From NCBI RefSeq assembly GCF_900142965.1, contig NZ_FRCQ01000014.1, forward strand, positions 62,001-126,000: a stretch of DNA of 64,000 bases, written 5' to 3'. Shown piece after piece: positions 16,952 through 25,866 of this stretch (position 1 is its first letter; every line of letters begins with the position of its first letter). The translations under genes were made by a program, and so were the position numbers. The DNA comes from Rhizobacter sp. OV335. GTDB taxonomy: Bacteria; Pseudomonadota; Gammaproteobacteria; Burkholderiales; Burkholderiaceae_C. The notes under the pieces are model-generated. The model did not search any database, was not told the origin of the DNA, and saw only the letters and a list, made by a program, of their open reading frames with translations.

Positions 16952-16954
16952 GGT

Positions 16955-19900
16955 TCACCCCTGTGGCTTGAAAAGAAGGGCCGTGACCAGGCTGCGACTC
17001 TGGCACTGCGGCCCCGGGTTCAGCACCTGGTTGCCATACTGCACCTCGGCCACAGCCGGGCTGGAGGTGTTGGCAATGATGCAGTGGTCGCCCTGGTTGA
17101 AGCTGGTGTTGTTCAGCCGTATGCCCAGCGTCATCAGCGAGGCTTGGGTCTCCTGGCCGCGCTCGCTCAGGCGGTTGCCGATCACCAGCGCGGCGTTGCC
17201 GGTGAGCATCGCATTGGCCAACAGATGGTTGGTGTGCAGGCAGAAGCTCTGGTTCTGCTGCCAGCTCAGGTCGTCCTCCGCCGTCACCCAATGGCAGACC
17301 GCGCTGGTATTGCGGGCGCCGGTGCGAAGCTCGTTGCTGTGGAACAGCACGTTGCCGGGCGGGATGAGGTCGGCCACCGCGGCATCGCGCTGCGGCACCA
17401 GCAGCACCGGTGCGGCATGGAACGAGCCGAACGCTGCGGCCCGTGAGGCACCCGCCGGTGCCGCGGCCGGCGCGGCGGCCGCAGCGCGGTCGAGCGCCAC
17501 GCCCGAGGTGTCGATCACGTTGCTGGAACGCAGCAACTTCATGCCGGCCGGCGATTCGGTGACGCCTCCCAGGTCGTACAGGTAGACGGTGCCGGCCAGG
17601 CGCTCGTAGACGCCCAGGCCCGACAGGTCGCTGCTGAAGGCGTTGTCGGTGCACAGCACCGGCCCGAAGGCCAGCATGAACAGCGCCTGCCCGACAGGTT
17701 GGTCGACCACGTTCTCGTGGATGCGCGCGGCCGGCCGTCGGGAGAAGGTCAAGCGCCCCTCGCCCTCGGCCGGGCCCAGCACCTCGAAGTTGGTGACCCA
17801 CTTGAAGAAGATGCCCCCGCGCAGGCCTGCGACCAGTTCGCGCGACGTGGCGTCGGACGTCAGCGGGCCGTTGTCGACGATCCGGTTGTGCGTCACCTCC
17901 GCCTCGATGGCCTTGTTCACGAAGATGCCGCACACCGGATCGGCGCCGCTCGGTCCGTTGCGCTCGATGACGTTGTCGACGATGGCCAGGTTCTGCACCA
18001 GGCCGAGCGAGATGCCGCCGAGGCCCTGCTTCGCCGCCCGCGCGCGCAGCACGTTGTCGAACGGGTTCAGCAGGCAGCCGCGGATGCGGTTGCCGCGGAT
18101 CGCGAGGCCGACCACCGGTGTGCCCAGGCTCTCGGCGGCCGCCGCCAGCACGCTCAGCAGCCTGGCCGGCTGCTGCACCGCGGCGGTCGCGATGCCGATG
18201 CCCGACAAGCCCATCGCCTCGATCGCGTTGCGCTCGATCGCGATGTCGTACAGAAAGCCCGAGTCCTCCGGCAGCGGCGTCTGGTCGGCCTTCAGCACGA
18301 CGGTCAGCTGGAAGAAGCGCTGGTTCGGGTCGTCCTGAACATCGAGCTTGTCGATCGACAGCGCCGCCTCGCCCTCGCCGACGCTGAACTTCGCCGCCAC
18401 GCTGCCGAACGTGAACTCGCCCTTCGCGTCGCTGGGCTGCGGCGTGATCACCGTGCCGTCGCCCAGGTTGGTCAGCGTCACCTGCACGCCGGCCATCGGC
18501 TTGCCGTCGGGGCCGATCACGAGCCCGCGCACGATCGACTCGCGCGGCAGCGTGAAGACCGGAGCCTCCTCTTGCGGCGGCGCCGCCGGCGGCGTGCCGC
18601 CCAGCGTGACGCCATTGCCCGCCCCGCCGGTCACCGCGTTCTCCAGCACCGTCACGCGCTCGCTGCCGCCGCCCAGCTGGATGCCGCCGAGCGCCCGGTA
18701 CGGCTGCAGCAGCAGGATCAACGGCGGCAGCAGCAGCGTCCACACCGCGTTCACGTAAGTCACGAACAGCCGCGGGTTGAAGTAGACGATCTCCAACTTC
18801 GCGCACGGGTCGTTCGGGTCCAGCGGGTCCGGCTCGGTCGGCACGTCGAGTGGCGGCATCGCCGGCGCCGGCACCAGCCGGATGTCGTTGCGCTCGATCA
18901 GCCCGTCGTCGCCGGCCAGGTAGATCGCCACGTCGCTGCCGCGCTTGTCGAGCATGCGGATGCGGTTGTCGTGGATGTGGATGCCGCGCACCTGGCGCGC
19001 CCGGATCGCGTTGGTGCAGGCCAGGATGCGGTTGTGCGCGATCTCGATCTCGCTGCACGCGCCGCGCTGGCTCGCGCCGACGACGATCGCGGTGCCGCCC
19101 AGCGTCACCAGGTCCATGTGCTCCAGCACCACGTTGTGCGAATCGCGCACCGTGAAGATCGGCTGGGCCGCGCCTTCCTTGCGCGGGATCACCTTGGTCT
19201 TGGTGTCGCAGCCCTTGATGCGCACGTTGCTCCGGCCATCGATCACCGCGTTGGTGGTGTGCAGCCCCGGCAGCAGGCAGATCTCGCCGCCGCTGGCCGG
19301 CAGGTGCTGCAGCGCCTCTTCGATCGAATCGAAATCGCCGCGGCTGCTGCGCCCGTCGCCGACGTTGAAGGTGCAGCAGATCTTCTGGTTGGTCAGCGGC
19401 CGGAAGATGCGCCGGCAGTCGTCGATCTCGCCGTTCGCGAAGCTGATGTCGACCGGCGGCGGCCCGCTCCAGTTCAGGATGCCGAGCGCGACGCGGTGGT
19501 GCAGGATGCCTTGCGGCGGCGCCTTCACCGGCCACGGCGCCGGCTCGAACACCGCGCCCGCGGCGCGCACCGGAAAGGTCCAGTAGTCGCCCGGCAGGTA
19601 GTTGGCGTTGCCGGCGCTCGCGGCGTCGAGTTCGACGCGGATGCCGTCCTTCAGCTCCACCGGGTTGGCGCCGCCTGGCGGAAAGTCCTGCACCAGCTCG
19701 ATGCCGTTCCACAGCCGGAAGAAGCCGCTGGACGGGGCCACCGCCGGCCACACGCCCTGCACGTTGCTCAGCGCCAGCACGCCGTCCTGCGACAGCGTCG
19801 CGTCCGCGCTGAGCCGCACGCTCCAGCCGCCGCGCGCGGCGTCCGGCGCCAGCGCTTCCAGGTAGAAATCCTGCAGGCCGCAGTGGTTGATCATCTGGTC

Positions 19901-20707
19901 GTTCGCGGTGATCGCGAGCGTCGCGGTGCCCGGCGCACCGGCGGTGAAGAGGCCGCGCCCGACCAGCCCGCCGTTCCATTGCGACCACTTGAAGCGGGCT
20001 CGTCCGGTGCTGTCGGGGTCAGCGATCTCGATGCGGTACAGGTAGTGCTCGAGGCCGGTGTAGCCGCCACCGGCCTCCAGCGGGCAGTCGCCGGTGATGT
20101 TCAGCACCGGTGCCGGCGACACCGTCAAGCGGCCGCGAGAACCCAGGTCGTCGGCCAGCCCGGCCGCCGCGCTGCAGTCCTCGTTCGGCCCCAGCCGCAG
20201 CAGCTTCAGGCTGATGTAGGCCTGGGTTCGCTCGGTGGTGTCGGGCCCGCCGAGGGCTGGCTCGATCAGGTGCAGCGGATCCTGGAAGCCGCTGAGCGTG
20301 TCTTCCCAGGCCTCCAGCACCACCAGGTCGCGCACGCCGTCGGCGATGGTCTTGGCAGTGGCGGTGGGCGACTGGAACGGCGGCGCGAAGTAGCTCGCGA
20401 GGAAGCTGGCCGGCTTGTCCAGCGTCAGCGACAGGCCGTCGGCCCAGGCGCGGCCGGCGTCGAGCCGGACCTTGACCACCGCGCCATCGGTGCTGGCGTC
20501 CAGCACCTTGAAGGCCGCGGTGCCCGAGACCGGCACCGCCAGCACGCCGGCGCCGAAGGTGTCGCGCCCGACCGCACTGCGCCAGGTCGCCGCGATGGCC
20601 GCGGCCTCGTTCCAGTCGCGGTCCAGCAGCACGCGGCCTTGCTGGTGCAGCACGCCGCTGTAGTGCGGAGGCGGATCGGTTGGAAGGAAAGAGAAGTCGC
20701 CCTTCAT
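16955..20707 (-). CDS. Giant DUF6519 / right-handed beta-helix protein of the eCIS locus
   Basis: 1250 residues. The first about 300 match the DUF6519-type N-terminus (MKGDFSFLPTDPPPHYSGVL, QQGRVLLDRDWNEA), a domain seen in contractile-injection loci. From about residue 430 there are parallel beta-helix rungs (IDGRSNVRIKGCDT, HNRILACTNAIRARQVRGIH, HDNRIRML). A carboxypeptidase-regulatory-like insert lies near 720-790 (RGLVIGPDGKPMAGVQVTL). More beta-helix rungs follow to the C-terminus. A fibre, needle-cap or receptor-binding part is the best guess, since this locus has no standard tail-fibre gene. 21 bp separate it from the tail-protein-I gene. Confidence 0.8.
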   Translation of the reverse strand: MKGDFSFLPTDPPPHYSGVLHQQGRVLLDRDWNEAAAIAATWRSAVGRDTFGAGVLAVPVSGTAAFKVLDASTDGAVVKVRLDAGRAWADGLSLTLDKPASFLASYFAPPFQSPTATAKTIADGVRDLVVLEAWEDTLSGFQDPLHLIEPALGGPDTTERTQAYISLKLLRLGPNEDCSAAAGLADDLGSRGRLTVSPAPVLNITGDCPLEAGGGYTGLEHYLYRIEIADPDSTGRARFKWSQWNGGLVGRGLFTAGAPGTATLAITANDQMINHCGLQDFYLEALAPDAARGGWSVRLSADATLSQDGVLALSNVQGVWPAVAPSSGFFRLWNGIELVQDFPPGGANPVELKDGIRVELDAASAGNANYLPGDYWTFPVRAAGAVFEPAPWPVKAPPQGILHHRVALGILNWSGPPPVDISFANGEIDDCRRIFRPLTNQKICCTFNVGDGRSSRGDFDSIEEALQHLPASGGEICLLPGLHTTNAVIDGRSNVRIKGCDTKTKVIPRKEGAAQPIFTVRDSHNVVLEHMDLVTLGGTAIVVGASQRGACSEIEIAHNRILACTNAIRARQVRGIHIHDNRIRMLDKRGSDVAIYLAGDDGLIERNDIRLVPAPAMPPLDVPTEPDPLDPNDPCAKLEIVYFNPRLFVTYVNAVWTLLLPPLILLLQPYRALGGIQLGGGSERVTVLENAVTGGAGNGVTLGGTPPAAPPQEEAPVFTLPRESIVRGLVIGPDGKPMAGVQVTLTNLGDGTVITPQPSDAKGEFTFGSVAAKFSVGEGEAALSIDKLDVQDDPNQRFFQLTVVLKADQTPLPEDSGFLYDIAIERNAIEAMGLSGIGIATAAVQQPARLLSVLAAAAESLGTPVVGLAIRGNRIRGCLLNPFDNVLRARAAKQGLGGISLGLVQNLAIVDNVIERNGPSGADPVCGIFVNKAIEAEVTHNRIVDNGPLTSDATSRELVAGLRGGIFFKWVTNFEVLGPAEGEGRLTFSRRPAARIHENVVDQPVGQALFMLAFGPVLCTDNAFSSDLSGLGVYERLAGTVYLYDLGGVTESPAGMKLLRSSNVIDTSGVALDRAAAAAPAAAPAGASRAAAFGSFHAAPVLLVPQRDAAVADLIPPGNVLFHSNELRTGARNTSAVCHWVTAEDDLSWQQNQSFCLHTNHLLANAMLTGNAALVIGNRLSERGQETQASLMTLGIRLNNTSFNQGDHCIIANTSSPAVAEVQYGNQVLNPGPQCQSRSLVTALLFKPQG

Positions 20708-20728
20708 GGTGAATTCCTCAGGTGAACT

Positions 20729-23104
20729 TCAGGTGATCGGAATGAGCACCGGCCGCACGCCGACCGGCATGAACTCGCGCAGCCGGATGCCGATGTTTTT
20801 CCACTTGTGCGTGTTGAGCCGGTAGCCGAAGGCGCCCATCTCGTCGCTCGCCGGGCCGTCTTCGAGCACGCGGCGGTCGCAGTCGAGCCGCAGCTGCGCA
20901 TAGCCCGGGCGGCCATGCCACTCGGCGGTGAAGCGCAGCCGCGCGTCGGCGGCGAACACGCAGCCGACGTGCTGCGGCAACCGGTCGTGGTCGCCGCGGA
21001 ACCAGCAGAACTTCAGGCAGCTGCCGACCAGCCCGGGTGTCGCGTCGACGGTGTGGCTGTCCTGGTTGTCGTGCACCTCCAGCCGGTGCACGAACAGGCC
21101 GCCTTCGCCGTGCGCCGTCTGCACCCGCGTGCGGCCGAAGCAGGTCAGGCCGTGCAGCGTCAGGTCGGGCCCCCAGGCCAGCTCCGGGTCGCCGCTGGCG
21201 GCGCCGATCGCGAGCGCCGGGGTCGTCGCGACGATGCCGCTGCCGGCGTCGACGATGCTGTCGGTGAGCGTCAGCCGGTAGCCGGTGTCGACCGCCAGCG
21301 CGCCGGTGATGCTGCGCTCGATGCCGATCTCGGGCACCTGGTCGAAGGCATCGGCTTCGGCCGCGCCGAGCCCGAAGTCCCCTGTCAGGCGCAACGCGGT
21401 GCGCGGGTTGGCGCGCTTGCCGTTGACGCTGCCGTCGAGCACCAGCCCGCCACCCGGATCGAGCGTGCAGCCGGCGATGCGCAGGCCGCCGAGCGCCGCC
21501 TGCATCACCAGCGCATCGCCGTCCGCGAACGCGGCGTCGGGCGTCAGGTACAGGCCTTCGAGCACCAGCGCAAGCTGGCCGATCTCGGGCGCGCCGGCGC
21601 CACCGACCTGCGTCGGCCGCGCGCGCAAGGGTTGCACCAGCCGGATCACCGGCCGCTCGCCCTGCGCGCTGCGGATCCACAGCGCATGCGCCAGCCGCAG
21701 CGACCGCACGCCGGCGTCGTTGCCGATCGCCGCGACGGCCGTGAGATCGAGCCGGTGCGTCTGGCTGTCGTTGATCTCGATCACCAGCGGGCGCAGCCGC
21801 GTCGGCAGGTTGTCGAGCGCATGCTGCAGCGCGAGCGGGTCGGTGAACCAGTCGATGCGCAGCAGGTCGTAGGCCTGCTCGTCCGGCCAGGTCGTCGGCA
21901 AGGGCGTGCGCAGCGCCGGTGCCGGGTGCGCACCGGTCGGCCCGGCCAGGCCGTAGGTGGCCGAGACCAGCAAGCCGTCTCGCAGCGGCTCGGCCTGCAG
22001 CGTCGGGTCGGCATCGGGCGTGCCGAACACCAGGCGGCCGCGCTCGGGGTCGATCGCCACCTCCCACTCGCGCAGCGGCGGTGCGAGGCCGGTCTCCCAC
22101 GCGCACAGGTTCGCGCCGCGCAGGCGCCAGGCCCGGCCGACGAACGGCACTTGCGGCAGGTGCAGCACCAGGCCGACCGCGCCGTGGCCGGGGCGCGCGT
22201 CCTGCGCCACGGCATAGGTGCGCAGCTCGACATAGGCCTCGGGCCGGCCGGCGGGCGTGCCCTCGGTCAGGCGGGCGCGCGGCATCGGGCCGGGCACCTC
22301 GTCCTCGGTGCCCAGGCGCGGCGGGTCGCGGTCGGGCTCGAAGCGGTGGGTGTTGAACAGCGGCCACGGTTCGCCCTGGGCCTGCACGTCGAAGCGCACC
22401 GCGAGCGCCGCGGTGTCGGGGAACAACGGTGCGGCCGGCACCGTGGCGATCTGGCGGAAACGCGGGCGCGACAGCGGCACCTGGAAGTCCTCCAGCCGCC
22501 ACAGCATCACCGCGAGGTTCGGCAGGTTCCAGCCCGACAGGCCGGCGGTCGGCGGCTTCACGTCGACGACACGGGCGAACGGGTCGAAGGCCCCGCCCAC
22601 CAGCGACAGCAGCGCCGGGTCGCGCAGCGTGGCGGTGCCGCCGCGCACCGCCGACGCGATGTCCAGGCGCAGCCGCAGCGGCGGCGTGCCGCCGGCATCG
22701 GGCCGCTGGTGGTTCAGGTGCTGGTTCCAGGCCAGGCGTTCGCGCATCTCGACCGCATGCGCGGCCCAGCCGGACAGCGTGAACACCTGCGACTCGACCG
22801 CGCCCAGCGTGCCCTTGCGGCGGCGGTGGAACACGGTGCGCGCGACGTCGGCGCGCAGCGTCCACGGGTCGCCGGCCAGCCGCGAGGTGCCGAGCAGGTC
22901 GACGAGGTAGGCCACCACCCAGTCGTCGCAGTGCTCGATGAACAGGTCGTGGTACTGCGCATCGGTGCGCGCATGCAGCGCGGCGAAGGTCTCCTCGAGC
23001 GCCCCGAGAAAGGCGGCCAGCTGTCCCGGCGGCGACTGCTCGGTGTCGCGCATCCGGTAGACCTCGGGCAGCCGCTCGAACAGCGGCAGGCGCGGTGAGC
23101 TCAT
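20729..23104 (-). CDS. eCIS baseplate wedge protein (tail protein I / Afp12-like) fused to a beta-rich extension
   Basis: 791 residues. The N-terminal 170 residues (LPLFERLPEVYRMRDTEQ, LAAFLGALEETFAALHARTD, AYLVDLLGTSRLAGDPWTLR, HRRRKGTLGAVESQV) have the pattern of phage tail protein I and its eCIS relatives, which connect the wedge to fibres. The remaining 600 residues are strand-rich with beta-helix-like turns (ITGALAVDTGYRLTLTDSIV). The start chosen overlaps the stop of the gpJ-like gene by 4 bp; upstream in-frame sequence is an antisense artefact. Normal tail protein I is far shorter, so this is a fusion or an extended form. Confidence 0.8.
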   Translation of the reverse strand: MSSPRLPLFERLPEVYRMRDTEQSPPGQLAAFLGALEETFAALHARTDAQYHDLFIEHCDDWVVAYLVDLLGTSRLAGDPWTLRADVARTVFHRRRKGTLGAVESQVFTLSGWAAHAVEMRERLAWNQHLNHQRPDAGGTPPLRLRLDIASAVRGGTATLRDPALLSLVGGAFDPFARVVDVKPPTAGLSGWNLPNLAVMLWRLEDFQVPLSRPRFRQIATVPAAPLFPDTAALAVRFDVQAQGEPWPLFNTHRFEPDRDPPRLGTEDEVPGPMPRARLTEGTPAGRPEAYVELRTYAVAQDARPGHGAVGLVLHLPQVPFVGRAWRLRGANLCAWETGLAPPLREWEVAIDPERGRLVFGTPDADPTLQAEPLRDGLLVSATYGLAGPTGAHPAPALRTPLPTTWPDEQAYDLLRIDWFTDPLALQHALDNLPTRLRPLVIEINDSQTHRLDLTAVAAIGNDAGVRSLRLAHALWIRSAQGERPVIRLVQPLRARPTQVGGAGAPEIGQLALVLEGLYLTPDAAFADGDALVMQAALGGLRIAGCTLDPGGGLVLDGSVNGKRANPRTALRLTGDFGLGAAEADAFDQVPEIGIERSITGALAVDTGYRLTLTDSIVDAGSGIVATTPALAIGAASGDPELAWGPDLTLHGLTCFGRTRVQTAHGEGGLFVHRLEVHDNQDSHTVDATPGLVGSCLKFCWFRGDHDRLPQHVGCVFAADARLRFTAEWHGRPGYAQLRLDCDRRVLEDGPASDEMGAFGYRLNTHKWKNIGIRLREFMPVGVRPVLIPIT

Positions 23105-25866
23105 GGTGTCACCCCTTCCTTGTCGGCCGCGAGCTGCAGTTGCAGCGATGTGCTGTCCAGCGCCAGCACGCGGTCGCCGGCACAAGTGAGCGAGCGCTGG
23201 GTCGCCGGCACGTTCGCGAGTGCCAGGCCGAAGCCGCTCGACAACCACACCAGCCGCACCCAGGCCACGCCCGTCACCTGCTGTACCGCGGCGACCACCT
23301 GCGAGCCGTGCACGCCTTCGCCGAAGCGACGGCGCTGCCAGCTGAAGAGGCCGCGCGAGTCGTCGATGCCTTCATCGCCGCTCGCGCCCAGCGCTTCGAG
23401 GATCAGCGGGCGCAGGTCGTCGGCGCGGCGCAGCGGGTCGATGCCGACCACCAGCCGCAGCGCGACCGGCGTGCGCGCGCCCTGCACCACCAGCAGCGGG
23501 CAGCGCGCGGCGCCGCGCGCCCGCACCGCCGCGCGCAGCGCATCGGCGGCGGCGGCGGCATCGGCCGCGGCGGCACTCGCGGTCAGCAGCGTCACGCGCA
23601 CCAGCGGCGAGCCGTCGACCAGCGTCCACGCGGCGCGCGCCTTCAGCACGCCGGGGATCGCCAGCGCCTCGGCCTCGTGGTCGGCCAGGCTGACGATGCG
23701 GCCCAGGCTCTGCATCGTGCCGGGGGCGGCGATGCGGGCACCGTCGGCGCTCTCGGGCGCGGCACCGCCGGTGATCGGCTCCAGCAGCAGCGCGGCGTCC
23801 AGGCCGGGCAGCTTCTTGTCGATGGCCGGCTTGGCATCGGCCTTCAGCGGGCCGTGGGCGCCGCTGCCACTTCGCCACACTGCCACCACGTTGCCGCGCC
23901 CCGAGCGCAGCCGCGCGCCGCTCTTGCCGTCGCCGAACTGCACCCAGCTCTTGCCGGCGTCATCCTCACGCACGATGTACACCCGGTCGCCAGGCCCCCG
24001 CCCGAACAGGCTGTCGACGGCAGTCCACGCGACGCCGTCGACCCACACCTGCAGCTGCGGCACCTGCGGCGGCGCGAGCGTCGGGTCGAGCAGGTACGTC
24101 AGCGGCGCCTTCGGCAGCGCGAAGGTCTGGAACACCGCGCGCGCATCGCCGTCGCCCAGCGTCGCCTGCGCCTCGGTCTTGCCTTGCGTCGCGTCGACCA
24201 GGTTGCCATGCACGGTGACCGGCGGATCGACGTGGCCGAACTCGGCGTAGTCGACCTCCGCATCGAGCAGCACGCGGTGGAACTGCGGCTGGTCGGCATC
24301 GACGCCGCCGCTCTCGACCGACAGCGCGTTGGCCGCCAGCCGCTGCGCGCCCGGCCCGGCGAACAGCAGCGCGCGCTTCGCGAGCGTCGCGGCCTGCTCG
24401 GCCGTGCCGTGGAAATGCAGCTCGGTGCCACGCGTCGCCGCGGTCGGCACGAACTGCGCGCGCAGCTGGAACGGCTCGCCCTGCACCTCGTGGATGCTGA
24501 TGCCGCGGATGTCGGCATAGGCCAGTGTGCTGGCGCCTTCGCTGAGGGAGAGGTTCTCGTCCAGGCTCAGCACGGTGCTGGCGCCGCTCAGCGGGCCCCA
24601 GGCAAGGGATTGGCGATCGAGCTGCGCGACGCGACGCGCCAGCAGCCGCTTGCGGCCCGACCCGCCGCTGCTCAGCGCGCTGAGGTTCGCCTCGACCAGC
24701 ACGCGCGTGCCGGCCACCAGGCTGCGCACCTCGCCATCCAGCGGCAACTGGGCCGCCGTCAGCGCCGGCACGGCCGGCGCATAGGTGCTGCCGTCCAGGC
24801 GCCGCACATAGCTCATGTCCTTGGTGCTCGCACGACCCTTGGCATCCACCACGACCTGCGTGGCCGGCGCGCTGTGCCCGAAGTGGCGGTGCGTGCCGCC
24901 GAGTTTCCAGGCCTGCAGGCGCGGCGTCGACGCGAGGGTCGGCACACCGAGACCGGCACCGAGCAGCGCGAACGAGAGGAAGTCGATGCTGGGCGTGAAC
25001 AGCTGCAGGGTCGTGAAGCTGCTGGTGAACAGGCTCGTCGCGGGCGCGAACGAGAAGGCAGTGGAGACCGATGACGCCAAGGACAGCGCCGGCGCACTGA
25101 AGAACGCCGACACCGCCAGGCTGAACACCGGCTTCTTCAGGCTCGTCAGCGCGCCCTTCATCGTCAGCACCGTGTCGCCGAAGGCCTGCTCGACCTTGTC
25201 GACCACCAGCACCTGCAAGTGGTCGAAGGACTGGCCGCCATCGCGCGCCACGCCGACCATCAACCGGTCGCCGGCTTTCAGCGTCGGCGCCGCGTTCGCA
25301 TCGAGCACCAGCGTGAACACCGTCGCCCCGTAGCGGATCTCCGGCGCACGCCGCGGCCGGTACAGCCGGAAAGCCGACAGCGCCGGCCACGCGAGCAGCT
25401 CGCGCGCGGTCTCGAACACCGCCGGCGGGTCGGTCCCGGCTAGCTGCGCCTTGACGCCCAGCCCCGCCGGCAGCAGCACCGGCCGCTCGCCCTTCACGGT
25501 GAACGCGAAGCGCCCGCGCCCGCCCAGCCCCGGCGCGAGCCGGTAGCCCAGCAGCCGCACCAACGGCGCCACGCTCTCGCGCCACTTCGCGGTGCCGAGG
25601 TACGCCTCGTTGGCGTACAGGTCCTGGTAGAAGCTGAGGATGTCGCCGACCTCGGCCGCCGCCTCGACCAGCGCGATGCCCGGGTCGTCGGTGCCGCGGT
25701 GCGTCCAGTCGGCCAGCGCGGGCGCGGCGTCGATGCAGCCCAGCATGTGCTCGCGCAGGTCGGCATAGCTGCCGATGCGGTAGTCGATCGTCGACAGCCC
25801 GGGCCGGTTGCCGATCAGCTTCGGAAACTCGACGGGCCGCTTGCAGTCGTTGTCGCAATTGCTCAT
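23101..25866 (-). CDS. eCIS baseplate protein J-like, second copy (Afp11-like)
   Basis: 921 residues. N-terminal pattern GNRPGLSTIDYRIGSYADLREHMLG, TDDPGIALVEAAAEVGDILSFYQDLYANEAYL and the C-terminal FSWQRRRFGEGVHGSQVVAAVQQVTGV region are typical of the gpJ/gp6-like baseplate wedge proteins. The middle (about 250-600) is a long insertion with a Ser/Phe/Ala-rich hydrophobic patch near 255-310 and strand-rich parts, consistent with surface elaboration. ATG overlaps the stop of the other gpJ-like gene by 4 bp. It follows that gene in transcription, and the pair probably form a wedge heterodimer. Confidence 0.85.
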   Translation of the reverse strand: MSNCDNDCKRPVEFPKLIGNRPGLSTIDYRIGSYADLREHMLGCIDAAPALADWTHRGTDDPGIALVEAAAEVGDILSFYQDLYANEAYLGTAKWRESVAPLVRLLGYRLAPGLGGRGRFAFTVKGERPVLLPAGLGVKAQLAGTDPPAVFETARELLAWPALSAFRLYRPRRAPEIRYGATVFTLVLDANAAPTLKAGDRLMVGVARDGGQSFDHLQVLVVDKVEQAFGDTVLTMKGALTSLKKPVFSLAVSAFFSAPALSLASSVSTAFSFAPATSLFTSSFTTLQLFTPSIDFLSFALLGAGLGVPTLASTPRLQAWKLGGTHRHFGHSAPATQVVVDAKGRASTKDMSYVRRLDGSTYAPAVPALTAAQLPLDGEVRSLVAGTRVLVEANLSALSSGGSGRKRLLARRVAQLDRQSLAWGPLSGASTVLSLDENLSLSEGASTLAYADIRGISIHEVQGEPFQLRAQFVPTAATRGTELHFHGTAEQAATLAKRALLFAGPGAQRLAANALSVESGGVDADQPQFHRVLLDAEVDYAEFGHVDPPVTVHGNLVDATQGKTEAQATLGDGDARAVFQTFALPKAPLTYLLDPTLAPPQVPQLQVWVDGVAWTAVDSLFGRGPGDRVYIVREDDAGKSWVQFGDGKSGARLRSGRGNVVAVWRSGSGAHGPLKADAKPAIDKKLPGLDAALLLEPITGGAAPESADGARIAAPGTMQSLGRIVSLADHEAEALAIPGVLKARAAWTLVDGSPLVRVTLLTASAAAADAAAAADALRAAVRARGAARCPLLVVQGARTPVALRLVVGIDPLRRADDLRPLILEALGASGDEGIDDSRGLFSWQRRRFGEGVHGSQVVAAVQQVTGVAWVRLVWLSSGFGLALANVPATQRSLTCAGDRVLALDSTSLQLQLAADKEGVTP

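Noticed and set aside
17699-20725. A 1000-codon plus-strand frame opposite the DUF6519/beta-helix gene
   Set aside because: Arg/His/Ala-rich, no family resemblance and no ribosome site; the minus-strand frame has clear domains.
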